The notes under the pieces: model-generated
The model's database searches: none
The model's input: the letters and a program-made list of their open reading frames with translations, nothing else
Told to the model about the DNA's origin: nothing
Assembly: GCA_037176705.1 (NCBI GenBank)
Contig: CM073885.1
Span: 217,632,290 to 217,696,289, forward strand
Source of the DNA: Molossus alvarezi
Taxonomy: Eukaryota > Chordata > Mammalia > Chiroptera > Molossidae
Direction: 5' to 3'
DNA length: 64,000 nucleotides
Position numbers and translations under genes: made by a program
Shown here: one piece after another, positions 1-10,639 of the stretch
Layout of the letters: every line of letters begins with the position of its first letter
Numbering within the stretch: the first letter of the stretch is position 1

Positions 1-709
1 ACAAGATTTAATCGAGCGTCATGAAAGAACTATTTTACAACATCAGTTGAAAGGATAGTGATAAAATACAATAAAGTTGCCTTCTATTTCTTCTCTACAA
101 AATGCAGGTGAATTAACTAACCAGATACACAATTAAAAAAATGCAATACCTACCACAGAATGGCATGAAGATGCCCTATAGGAATACATAGAGGTGGTGG
201 CATCGGGGGAATCTTGGAGCAATTCATTTCACCAGTTGGGTCAGTAAGGCCATAAAGAGAAAAGGGTCTTTGCTCTGGCCCTTTAAAAATAAATAAAGCA
301 TTCTAAGATATACAAAGATAAAGGGAAGAAAAGAAAACATTCTGAGAGGAAAAATAACATTGGTAAAGGAAGAGACCCTTGAAAGAGCTTGAGGGCTCAG
401 GGCTCAAGGCTGCATGGCTCAAGGTGTCCATGGCAGAAGAAATGGAAATGATTCTACAAAGGTAGGCTGAGGCAGCATGTGTTTTGTAAACTAAACTAAA
501 CTTGGTCCTATAAGTAATAGGTGGGAGTCACTAAAGATGTATTAGACAAATAAATGACATCGAAAATGAGGTTTCTAATGGTATGTGGATAGAGAGATTC
601 ACCTGGGAAAACACTCACATGTAAGCGTAAGCAGAGGAAGAGGCAGAAGTCACAGAGAGAAGGAAAATCCAGAAATAGTGTTACAGAAGCCCAATGACAA
701 CAGTGTGGT
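1..709. other. AT-rich sequence without recognisable gene or repeat
   Basis: I see no repeat family, splice-bounded exon or RNA gene here. Short open frames lack any family resemblance. The stretch ends at the target-site duplication of the SINE that follows. Confidence 0.5.
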
Positions 710-723
710 AAGAATGCATTGGA

Positions 724-977
724 GCCCTGGACGGTTTTGCTCAGCGGTTAGAGCGTCGGCCTGCGGTCTGGAGAGACCCGGGTTCGGTTCCCGCTAAGGG
801 CACGTACTTCGGTTGCAGTTTGTCCCCGGTCCTGGTTGGTCGTGCAGGTGGCAGCCACTCGATGTGTTCCTTTCACATCGATGTTTCTCTTCTCTCTGTT
901 CCTCTCTCTCCCTCCCACTCTACCTGAACAAAAAATGGAAAAATGTCCTCAGGTGAGGATAAAAAAAAAAAAAAAAA
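724..977 (+). mobile_element. VES SINE (tRNA-derived, bat)
   Basis: Complete SINE with a tRNA-like head (A box near TTGCTCAGCGG, B box GGTTCGGTTCC), a body that includes GCAGTTTGTCCCCGG, a CT-rich stretch, the 3' motif GGAAAAATGTCC and a pure A tail. A perfect 14-bp target-site duplication, AAGAATGCATTGGA, lies at 710-723 and 978-991. This shows L1-type retroposition. The intact head, pure A tail and perfect duplication suggest a fairly young copy. Confidence 0.93.
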
Positions 978-1127
978 AAGAATGCATTGGAAAATTATAA
1001 CATTCTGCAAAGAAATCGATGGGAATGAGGAATGAAAAGAGACCAAAGTTGTTGTGCTTTAATTTCCACCTTTAGAAAATAAAGGCAGTACTTCAGATAG
1101 TCGAGATATTGCAAAAAAACAAAGTGA

Positions 1128-1363
1128 GTCTAGCTGGTGTGGCTCAGTGGTTGAGTGTCAACCCATTCACCAAGAGGCCACCCGTTCAATTCGCAGTCAG
1201 GATGCATGCCCAGGTTGTGCGCCTGATCCCCAGGGGCGGGGGGGGGGGGGCATGCAGGAGGTGGCCAGTCGATGTTCTCTCTCATTGATGTTTCTATCTC
1301 TCTCTCCCTTCTCCCTTCCTCTCTCTCTAAAATCAATAATGGAAAAAAAAATTTAAAAAAACA
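1128..1363 (+). mobile_element. VES-type SINE, older subfamily
   Basis: tRNA-derived head (GGTGTGGCTCAGTGGTTGAG) followed by a shorter body with CATGCAGGAGGTGGCC, then TCTCTC and CTCTAAAATCAATAA before the A-rich tail. The 9-bp direct repeat ACAAAGTGA flanks it (1119-1127 and 1364-1372). A poly-G run of 12-13 bases sits in the body at about 1238-1250. This body type differs from the copy at 724 and recurs at 3601, 59434 and 61101. Confidence 0.85.
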
Positions 1364-1714
1364 ACAAAGTGAAACCACACACTACTGAACACCAAGTGTT
1401 ACTTCTAGTAAGTCCAGACTTTTTAAAGGTGAATAATAAAGATTTAAATTATTTTTTGCATTCTTAGAGAATTCCATAAGGCTAGTATACTGTGTCACAT
1501 GCAGAAGTTTTTATTTTGACTTTTTTTTTTTTTGCATTGTTTTAAGTTTTCTTTTATGTTAAAGAGTTGCTCCAGGTTTTGGCAACTATTAAAATTTTAA
1601 AACATCATGCAAATCTGTCCAGTCACATCAAAAGTTATATCAAAATAGTACAAATTAGGTCCTTTCTTTACACGTAAATATAACTGGAATTTGATGACAT
1701 TGCGTGTCATCGAG

Positions 1715-1870
1715 TATGTTGCTTCCGCCTCCATTGTGCAGGTGAAGAAACTGAGGTTCAGAGTGGTCAAATGACTCCTTCAATGTCACTTGGAGAGTGA
1801 TTAGCAAAACTAGGAAGAGAAATCAAGTCTCATGACATCTTTTTAAGGGCATATTTTCACTATATCACAG
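1715..1870 (-). mobile_element. MIR-like ancient SINE
   Basis: The core reads as antisense MIR: GGTGAAGAAACTGAGGTTCA, then AAATGACTCCTTCAATGTCA, where MIR has the complement of the 'ACTTGCCCAAGGTCAC' type motif. Diverged, with no visible boundaries. Assignment is by pattern memory only. Confidence 0.6.
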
Positions 1871-1872
1871 TG

Positions 1873-3098
1873 GAGCTTCTTAAAAATTAGTGGCTGGAAA
1901 GTAGAAACTGATCATTAGCCACCGGATGAAGCTGCAGCAGATGCTGTGTCGAGGTGAAGCTTATGGCACGGAGCAGAGACGCAATTAGCAAATGCTGTTG
2001 GATTTGCCATGGAGGAAGTGAGTTTTATGACTCATAACAAAACCCCACAAAGGAGGATTTTGGCAGTTTCAGATCAACTTTTAGCAGCTCTTGCTTTAGA
2101 CAGCTTGTTTAATGGGCTGAGCTACCCTGGGTCCTCCTGGGGCTCGTTAGACAAATGACTATGGTCTTTAGACCTTGAGATTTGGAGCTGAAGCTGCCTG
2201 TGCTGCAAGAGGCAGACTAGCAGTAACTGTTAATATTAAAGAGCAATAGATCATTGGGATTTAAATTAGGGGAAGCAATTCCAGTTCTTTCTGAGGACAT
2301 AAAGATATCATGCAAGGAATGGGATAAAAGTATGTTGCCAACTATCTTTTAATCACAGAGACTTTGAATAAGCAAAGTCATCTATGAGCTATATCTTATC
2401 ATGGTTTTGCCCCTTAATTCTAGGTCACATTAATAAAGGTTTTATTTTCTACCTATTAGACAAGAGATAAATGCTGCATTATGATAAAACATGTGGTAAA
2501 AATGGGAGTTATTTGTTTCTCTGAGTTGCACAAATCTCACAAAACAACACAAATCTACAGGGCAGGTAAACCCCACATAATGAACTCAGGCAGCCCTTCT
2601 AATGGTTGCTACCAATTTAACACTCAAACTACTGTGCCTTAAGTTTGTGGTTTTCTTCTCAAGACCTCTAGGACTTCTGGAAAATTAAATAATAAATTTT
2701 TTTAAGTGAGAAAATTCTTTAAAAAATATGAATATGTTCAGTAAACAAAGACATCTCTCACCAGTCTCAGGGCCTCAGCCTCCTGACTGGCTGCAGCCAG
2801 AGGTTTCAGTCCCATGAAGGGGAAGAGTCATTTGAGAAAATCGGAAGATGGGGCTGAGCCTCGCTGGCCCTGAGGTGAGGAGGGAGTGTTCACTAAACCC
2901 CCTGACGCCCATGCACGTCAGTTACGTGAAACTGTCAGGGAACAGCATACTCAACCTGTCTGCTGCCTGTCTTACATTCTAACTTTTGTTCTGTTGGGGA
3001 ATTTTCACACTGGCTTAGGATCAATATTTTGCTCTGCCCAAAATAATCACTATAGGAAATACTGAATACAGACCCTGAAATTTATTTTAAAATACTAA
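1873..3098. other. Unique sequence; possible conserved non-coding block
   Basis: No repeat family is recognised. The part at about 1905-2240 is more balanced in base composition than its surroundings and holds an AP-1-like palindrome TATGACTCATA near 2026. No open frame of note is present. Function cannot be judged without cross-species alignment. Confidence 0.4.
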
Positions 3099-3099
3099 T

Positions 3100-3594
3100 A
3101 CTATAAAAAAGTGATGGTACATATATACAATGGAATATTACTTGGCTATAAAAATGAATGAAATCTTACTATTGTGACCATATGGATGGACCTAGAAGGT
3201 ATTGTGCTAAGTAAAATACATCAGACAGAGAAACACAAATACCATATGATTTTACTTATGTGTGGAATCTAAAGTACCAAAGAAACAAAACAAATAAACT
3301 CATAAATACAGAGAACAAATGGAGGGTTGCCATATTGGATAGTGTTTGGGGGGCTGGGTGAAAAAGACAATGGGGATAAGATTTACAAATCGGTAATTAC
3401 AAAATAGTCATGGGGATGTAAAGTACAGCATAGGAATAGGGTCAACAATATTGTAATAACTATGTATGGTGCCAGGTGGGTACTAGAATTATTGGGGGGA
3501 TCACTTTATAAATTATATAATTGTCTGATCACTATGCTGTACACCTGAAACTAATATAAAATAATATTGAATGTCAACTGTAATTGAAAAAAAA
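3100..3594 (+). mobile_element. 5'-truncated L1, ORF2 end and 3'UTR (L1MA-like)
   Basis: Begins in the extreme 3' part of ORF2 (ATACAATGGAATATTACTTG, the 'YTMEYY' coding motif of L1) and runs into a 3'UTR with GGTAATTACAAAATAGTCA, TACACCTGAAACTAATATAA and a terminal A-rich run. This 3'UTR differs from that of the two large L1 copies in the window and matches the fragment at 55757-56012, so it is an older L1 subfamily. Confidence 0.85.
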
Positions 3595-3600
3595 GAGCAG

Positions 3601-3815
3601 CCTGACTAGTGTGGCTCAGTGGTTGAGCATCGACCCATGCACCAAGAGGTTGCCAGTTTGATTCCCGGTCAGGGCACATGTCTAGGTTGTGGGCCTAATT
3701 CACAGTGAGGGACATGCAGGAGGTGGCCAACTGATGTTCTCTCTCATTGATGTTTCTATCTCTCTCTCTCTCTCTCTCTCTGTTCCTCTCTCTCTAAAAT
3801 CATTAAAGAGAAAAA
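3601..3815 (+). mobile_element. VES-type SINE, older subfamily
   Basis: Head CTGACTAGTGTGGCTCAGTG, B-box region AGTTTGATTCC, body with GACATGCAGGAGGTGGCC, a (TC)n run and terminal CTCTAAAATCATTAAAG. It sits directly after the A-rich end of the L1 fragment, so the insertion used the A-rich tail of the older element. Flanking AAAAAGAGAGCA-like repeats are weak. Confidence 0.85.
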
Positions 3816-3829
3816 TTAAACAAAGAAAA

Positions 3830-4590
3830 AGAGAGCAAATGAACCCACATCCTGATCTAAATTTGAGACCTTTAGTGTATTAATACTTAAGGTATTAAAT
3901 AAGTGAGCAATATGTAAATGAGAAAAAATAATAAAATAAAAATTTCCAAAAATAATAAAAACATAAATCCCACAGTCTCCCTCCACTCAAGATTGTTTTT
4001 GAAAACACCCACAATATTATTTTTGCTTGAGTAATAGATCCAGCACTAGCAGTGCTGAATGGGGAGAAAAAGGTGCTATTGTGGGAGAAGCTTTGAAAAT
4101 GTAAAGCTCAAGAAATCCAGCACTTCTTGTAATTATTTCCTCCTTTGTTATGCAGGAAGAATCAAGACAGTTAGAACAGTGATTAGCAAAGTGATGGAGG
4201 TCATAGTTTCTCATAAGTTGTTATCAAAATATACCCAGCTGTTCTCTAGGATAGCTTTTCTGTACTCTTCACCATTTCTTAATCTAGAAATTTGAGGAAA
4301 CAGGAGAAATCAGAAGGACTTGGTAGCTGAGACTAAAGGACAGGACGGCAGCAGGCATGTACTTCTCGTGAATGGCCAAGCAGAGCTCTAGAACAATGAC
4401 TTTGCACCATGCTCTGTCGCTGTCAGTGGGATGACCTATTTCTTAGTTACATCTTGGTTGCATATAAAAGTAATAAAAAATTATTAATTCACGTTGATTT
4501 CTTCTTATTTGCTGTGAGATGCATTTCATTAGGTATACTTTTCACACCTTCGAGTTATCTTCCATGAGAGGTAAGCCCAGAGGTAAGCTC
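3830..4590. other. AT-rich unique sequence
   Basis: No repeat, exon or RNA gene recognised. It ends in the pre-integration site of the large L1 element. Confidence 0.45.
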
Positions 4591-4609
4591 AGAAAGTAAC
4601 CCCATGTGG
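4591..4609 (+). repeat. L1 target-site duplication, left copy
   Basis: AGAAAGTAACCCCATGTGG at 4591-4609 matches AGAAAATAACCCCATGTGG at 10621-10639 with one mismatch over 19 bases. It fixes both ends of the L1 between them. Confidence 0.9.
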
Positions 4610-5413
4610 GGAGATTCCAAAATGGCAGTGGAGTGAATGGAAGCTACACAGACCATCTCCCAGGACCAAAATGGAATTACAACTAAAATAAAGACAAATT
4701 GCTAGGAAAAAGCAACAGAAAAGCAGCTTGCAAGGACCATATAACCAGGGACACTGAATCAATTCTGGTAGGACTGCAGAGGCATGAGAGGGGGTCTGGA
4801 AGCCCACGGACAGCAGTGGTCTTAGCTGTGAGCAGCACCCTCAAGGATAAAACCCCAAGCTGGCTCCACAGTGCAGAGGGCCAGGACAGAGCATTAAATT
4901 GGCTACAGCCACTCATCTTGGGATCTGGCAGAGGGAGGGTGGACTGGATTGAAACTGTGTGGGAATACTCGGGATTTGGAGGGCACTCAGAGCTTTTGCT
5001 GAGTCTCAGCCACACAAGAGAGGGGCCATTGTACTCCTTCCCAGGACTCTGGGGAGAGGCAGGAGCCCCTCCCATGAGATTCAACACCACCCAGGTGGGC
5101 ATTGAAATGCAAATTGAGGTTCATCAACAACCAGCATCTGCCCCACCCTTGAGAAATGCCCTTACTCTGAACACCTGAGGGAGTTTTTCATTAAACTGAG
5201 AACCCAAGGCTCTTCAAGTAATTGAGACCAATAGCCTCCATGCAAAAAGCTAGAGGCTTGCAAATGTACCCAGGAAAGGAAGACTTGACAGTGGTGTTTA
5301 ACATGGGTCCTCCCTGGCTCATCCAAACCCAGTAGAGAGAGCCACAAACAGCAGAATACAAACACTCACAGGAAAAATTTGGCAGGCTCCAAAACCCACT
5401 GAGATAGCCAAAA
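4610..5413 (+). promoter_or_regulatory. L1 5'UTR / internal promoter region
   Basis: About 800 bp upstream of ORF1. The first 20 bases contain CCAAAATGGC (4617-4626), a YY1-like site placed as in human L1, where YY1 directs accurate transcription start. Sequence is GC-richer than the body, as expected of an L1 promoter. It lacks tandem monomers. On the minus strand a long open frame (4683-5102) is shared in frame with copy 2. Promoter function is inferred from position and homology. Confidence 0.7.
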
Positions 5414-6304
5414 ATGGTGAAACAAAGAAACAAATCCCAAATGAAAGAACAAGAGACTGTAATGCAGTTCAGCAAGTTATCAGAGGTAGAGTTCAGGGCC
5501 ATGATTTGAGAAAGCTCAACAGCATGAGTAAGCACATCAACACTATAAGTAAAGATATAGAAACACTGAAAATCAACCAATTGGAAATTAAAAACCACCA
5601 AGAAAAAATGAAGAATGACATAGCAGAAATAACACATTGGAAGGACTAAACAGCAGAGTAGAGGAAGGTAAATCAGTGAATTAGAAGACAGGGTAGAAAA
5701 AAGTCAACCACTCAGAAAACCGAAAGGAAAAAAAAAAAAAAATTAAAAAACAGGAAGACAGCTTAAGAGAACTGTGGGACAACTGGAAACGTAATAATAT
5801 TCTCATCATAGGAGTCTCAAAAAAGGAAGAAAATAGGCACGGGTTAAAGAATATATTTAAATAAATAGTGACAGAAAACTTCCCTAATTTGGTGAAGGAA
5901 GAAGGCATTCAAGTTCAAGAAGCACAGAGAACCCCAAGTAAGAAGAACACAAACAGGCACATATTAAGACACATAGTAATTAAAATGCCAAAAATTAAAG
6001 GCAAAGAAAGAATCCTAAAGGCAGCAAGAGATAAGCAACAGGTTACCTACAAAGGAACCCCTATAAGGCTCTCAGCAGACTTCTCAACAGAAGCACTACA
6101 GGCCAGAAGGAAATGGCGTGAGGTAATCAAGGTCATGAAAAACAAGGATCTAAATCCAAGGCTACTCTATCCAGTAAGGCTATCATTCTAAATGGAAGGT
6201 CGAATAAAGAGCTTCCAAGACAAAAAAAAAAAAAAAAAAAAAGGCTAAGGGAATACATTAGTACCAAACCAGCACTGCAAGAAATGTTAAAAGAACTGCT
6301 GTAA
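5414..6304 (+). pseudogene. L1 ORF1 (RNA-binding chaperone), broken
   Basis: Equivalent of L1 ORF1p, the trimeric RNA-binding protein of the L1 RNP. The best open part is 5868-6191, carrying the conserved C-terminal segment with ENFPNLVKEEG, HIVIKMPKIKGKERIL and YKGTPIRLSADFS, as in mammalian ORF1p. A stop in RLSF* at about 6189 truncates the last part, which survives in copy 2 as FKIETQIKSFPDKK. An A run at about 6223-6242 adds a further disruption. The upstream coiled-coil half is split by frameshifts. The start is taken at the ATG at 5414, aligned with copy 2; the end is the TAA at 6302. Confidence 0.9.
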
Positions 6305-6349
6305 TTAGTAGAAGAAATAGGAAGAAAAATAAAACCACACTAAACAAAA

Positions 6350-9300
6350 ATGGCAATAAATAAATACCTATCAATAATCACCCTAAATGTAAATGGATTG
6401 AATGATCCGATAAAAGGACACAGAGTAGCTGACTGGATAAGAAAGAAACTATTGTTGTTTACAAGAGACCCACCTCACAACAAAAGACTCACATAGGTTG
6501 AAAACAAAGGGATGGAAAAAAATCTTCCAAGCAAACGGAAAGGAAAAATAAGCTGGGGTAGCAATACTCATATCTGATAAAATAGATTTCAAAATGAAGG
6601 CCATAACTAGAGACAAAGAAGGTCACTATATAATATTAAAAGAATCTATCCAACAGGAAGATGTAACCTTGATAAACATATATGTACCCAATATAGGAGC
6701 ACATATGTTAAAAATCTTCTGGTGAACTTCAAAGGAGAAATTGACAGCAGTACAATTATAGCAGGGGACTTCAACACCCCACTAAAAATCACTGGATAGA
6801 TCCTCTAGACAAAAAATTAACAATAAAACAGAAACTCTAAATGAAGCACTAGACCAAATGGATTTAATAGATATCTACAGAGAATTACACCCCAAAACTA
6901 GAGAATTCAGATTTTTCTCAAGTGCACATGGGACATTCTCAAAGGTAGACCACATGTTAGGACACAAACTAAGTCTCCACAATTCAAGAAGATTGACATC
7001 ATATCAAGCATCTTCTCAGATCACAATGGCATGAAACTAGAAATCAATTGCAACAAGAACATGCAAAGATATTTGAACACATGGAGGCTAAATGGCATGT
7101 TATTAAACAATGAATGGATTACCAAGAAGATCAAGGAAGAAATCAAATACTTCCTGGAAACCAATGAAAATGAACACACAACAACACAAAATCTATGGGA
7201 TGCAGCGAAAGCAGTTCTGAGAGGGAAGTTCATAGCACTACAGGCCTACCTCAATAAAAAAAGAAAAATTCCTAATTGACTACCTAACCTCACAACTTAG
7301 AGAACTAGAAAGCAAACAAACGAAAACCCCAGAGAAAGTAGAAGGAAGGAAATAGTAAAGATCAGAGCAGAAATAAATGACATGGAGACAAAAAAAAAAA
7401 AAAATTCAAAGAATCAATGAAACAAAGAGCTGTTTTTTTGAAAAGATAAACAAGATTGATGGACCCTTAGCTAGACTCACCAAGAAACAAAGAGAACCCA
7501 AATACACAAAATTAGAAATGAAAGAGGAGTAGTAACAACTGACTCCACAGTAATACAAAGGATCGTTAACAAATACTATGAACAATTATATGGCAACAAA
7601 TTCGACAATCTAAGCAAAATGGACAATTTTGAGAAACACATAGTCTCCCAAAACAGGACTGGGAAGAGATAGAAACCTTGAACAGACCAATAACAACTAA
7701 GGAAATTGAAGATGTAATCAAGACTCCCCCAGCAAACAAAAGCCCAGGCCCTGACAGCTTCACGGGGGAGTTTTACCAAACATTCAAAGAAGAACTAATA
7801 CCCACTCTCCTCAAAATATTTCAAAAACTTCAAAAAGAAGGAAGACTTCCAGACTTGTTTTATGAGGCCAGCATAATTCTAATTCCAAAACCAGAAAAAG
7901 GCACTACAAAGAAAGAAAACTACAGGCCAATATCCCTGATGAACATAGACGCCAAAATCCTGAACAAAATACTAGCAAATCGAATCCAGCAATGCAATAC
8001 ATCAAAAAAACTATTCACCATGACCAAGTGGGATTCATCCCAGGGATGCAAGACTGGTACAATATTTGCAATCAATAAATGTGATACATCACATAAACAA
8101 AATGAAAGATAAAAACAACATGATCCTATCAATAGACACTGAAAAAGTGTTCAATAAAATCCAGCACCCATTTCTCATAAAAATGCTCAGCAATGTGGGA
8201 ATAGAGGGATCGATCATATCTTGACATAATAAATATATACTATATACATATATATATACTAACCTGGCAGGGGAGATACCATGATCATGAAGGTGGTCTT
8301 CCCAGGGCGAGGCTTATCCATTGCACTCTGGATGTGCTGACCCTTGCGATTTCCCCAAATGTGGGAAACTTGACTGCATAATTTGTGGTAATGGAGGACT
8401 GCATTTGGGCTCTCCCTTGAAAAAAATAAATAAATAAAGGTCATATATGAAAGACCTACCGCCAACATCATACTCAGTGGGCAAAACTAAAAGCATTTAC
8501 CTTAAGAACAAGAACAAGACAAGGATACCCACTTTCACCACTCTTATTTAACATAGTACTGGAAGTCTTAGCCACAGCAATCAGACAGAAATAAAAAATT
8601 AAAAGGGATCCAAATTAGAAAAAAAGAAGTGAAACTGTCATTATTTGCAGATGACATATTATACATAAAAAACCCTAAAGACTTCATCAAAAATATACTA
8701 GAATTAATAAATAAATTTGGAAAAGTAGCAGGATACAAAATTAACGTCAAGAAATCGACTGAATTCTTATATACCAATGATGAACTCACAGAAAGAGAAA
8801 CTAAAATAAACAATCCCATTTACCATCGTGGCAAAAAAATTAAGATAGCTAGGAATAAACTTAACTAAAGAAATAAAGGACCTATTTGCAGAAAACTATG
8901 GGACATTGAAAAAAACATAAAGGAAGATATAAAAAAGTGGAAGCACATAACTTGTTCATGAATTGGAAGAATTAACATCATTAAAATGTCCATACTACCC
9001 AAAGCAACTATAGATTCAATGCAATCCCCATCAAAATACCAACAACATATTTCACAGAACTAGAACAAATACTTCAAAAGTTCATATGGAACCAAAGAAG
9101 ACCCTGAATAGCCACACCCATCTTGAAAAAAAAGGACAAGGTAGGTGGGATCACAATACCAGATATCAGGTTATACTACAAAGCTACTGTAATCAAAACA
9201 GCCTGGTACTGGCACAAGAACAGGCATATAGACTAGTGGAACAGAACAGAGAACCCAGAAATTGACCCAAGACATTATGCTCAATATTTAACAAAGGTGG

Positions 9301-10365
9301 CAAGAGCATACAATGGAGTAAAGACAGCTTATTTAGTAAATGGTGTTGGGAAAATTGGACAGCTACATGCAAAAAAAAAAAATGAAACTAGACCATCAAC
9401 TTACACCATACACAAGAATAAACTCAAAATGGATAAAAGACTTAAATGTAACTTGAAAATTCATAAAATCCTAAAGAATATGTAGGCTACAAAATTTTGG
9501 ACATCACACGCAACAAAAGTTTCACTGATACATCTCCTAAGGCAACAGAAACAAAGGAGAAAATGAACACCTGGGACTACATCAAACTAAAATGTTTCTG
9601 CACAGCAAAAGAAACAACCATCAAAATGGAAAGGAAACTCACGGTAGGGGACAGCATAATTGTCAATGATACATCAGATAAGGGGTTAATTTCCAAAATA
9701 TGTAGAGTGTTCATACAATTCAACAAAAGGAAGACAAAGAACCCAATTAAAAAATGGGCAGAGGACCTAAAGAGACACCTCTCCAAACAGGACATACAAA
9801 TGGCTAAGAGACATATGAAGAAATGCTCAACATCACTAATCATCAGAGAGATGCAACTTAAAACAACAATAAGGTATCACCTCACACCTGTCAGAATGGC
9901 CGCCATCAATTCATCAAACAAAAAGTGTTGGCAAGGGTGTGGAGAAAAGGGTACTCTAGTACACTGCTGGTGGGAATGCAGACTGGTGAAGCCACTGTGG
10001 AGAACAATATGGTGTTACCTCAAAAAATTAAAAATTGAATTGCCATTTGACCCAGTGATCCCACTTCTAGGAATGTACCCTAAGAAGCCTGAAATACCAA
10101 TATGGAAGAATATATGTACCCCCTTGTTCATAGCAGCACTATTTACAATAGCTAAGATCTGGAAATAGCTCAAATGTCCATCAGTAGACAAATGGAGAAA
10201 AAAACAGTGGTATATATACACAGTGGAGTACTATGCAGTTGTAAGAAAAAAAGATCTCTCATCCTTCAAGATGATATGAGGGACCTGGAAAGTATTCTCC
10301 TAAGCGAAACAAGCCAAGCTGTGAAAGACAAATATCACCTAATCTCACTTATTTGTGGAATATAA
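6350..10365 (+). pseudogene. L1 ORF2 (endonuclease-reverse transcriptase), broken
   Basis: Equivalent of L1 ORF2p. The ATG at 6350 begins MAINKYLSIITLNVNGLN, the start of the AP endonuclease-like domain. The reverse transcriptase part carries [18 protein letters not shown] (about 7750) and the catalytic FADD box (8644-8655, TTT GCA GAT GAC). The C-terminal segment 9497-10168 is open and contains the Cys/His motif [18 protein letters not shown]. The frame then hits a stop (IWK*) before the usual end near 10365. Several frameshifts, stops and the U1 insertion at 8256 inactivate it. Confidence 0.93.
8256..8419 (+). pseudogene. RNU1: U1 snRNA retropseudogene nested in L1 ORF2
   Basis: A 164-nt sequence that matches spliceosomal U1 snRNA from end to end: 5' ATACTAACCTGGCAGGGGAG, central CTTATCCATTGCACTC, CGATTTCCCCAAATG, the Sm-site AATTTGTGG (8380-8388), and the 3' stem ending TCTCCCTTG. 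Full-length U1 is 164 nt. The 5' splice-site recognition bases ACTTACCTG read ACTAACCTG (8258-8266). An A-rich tail AAAAAATAAATAAATAAA (about 8420-8438) follows, then L1 ORF2 resumes at 8439, as comparison with copy 2 shows. The tail and the lack of PSE/DSE promoter sequence mark a retrotransposed copy. An AT-rich 22-bp stretch (8234-8255) lies between L1 and the U1 5' end and may include a decayed target duplication. Confidence 0.95.
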
Positions 10366-10620
10366 TGAACATAACAGTCTGGGGATCAGGGTAGACCCGG
10401 AGACATGGAAGTAGGGTGCAGACCAACAATCCTTAGAAGAGGGGGTGGAGGGGGATGAAGAGATAAACCACAGAACTTAAATGCATGTATGCATAACCGA
10501 TGGACACAGACACCAAAGTCGGGTATGAGGTGGGGGGGATGGGGAGGAGAGTGTCAATGGGGAAAAAAGGAGAAACATCTGTAACAAAAATAAATTAATA
10601 AATAAAAATAAATAAATAAA
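10366..10620 (+). other. L1 3'UTR with G-rich tract and A-rich end
   Basis: Contains runs such as GGGGGTGGAGGGGGATG (about 10441-10457) and GGTGGGGGGGATGGGGAGG (about 10530-10548), potential G-quadruplex formers, then GGAGAAACATCTGTAAC and repeated AATAAA. The same layout occurs in copy 2 (about 36125-36260) and, as C-rich complement, at 42550-42600. G-rich 3'UTR tracts are a known shared trait of mammalian L1. Confidence 0.85.
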
Positions 10621-10639
10621 AGAAAATAACCCCATGTGG

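Larger units (their letters stand above)
4610..10620 (+). mobile_element. Near full-length bat L1 element (copy 1)
   Basis: A LINE-1 of about 6 kb: 5'UTR (4610-5413), ORF1 (5414-6304), ORF2 (6350-10365), and a G-rich 3'UTR ending in AATAAA-rich tail (10366-10620). The 19-bp target-site duplication shows that it is complete at the 5' end. Both frames are broken by stops and frameshifts, and a 164-nt U1 snRNA retrocopy interrupts ORF2, so the element is dead. A close relative lies at 31545-36320 in the same orientation. Confidence 0.96.

Noticed and set aside
8259..8471. Antisense frames across the U1 retrocopy
   Set aside because: Chance frames on the complement of U1 and adjoining L1.
9497..10168. 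223-codon frame as an independent gene
   Set aside because: It is the C-terminal segment of L1 ORF2 with the Cys/His motif.
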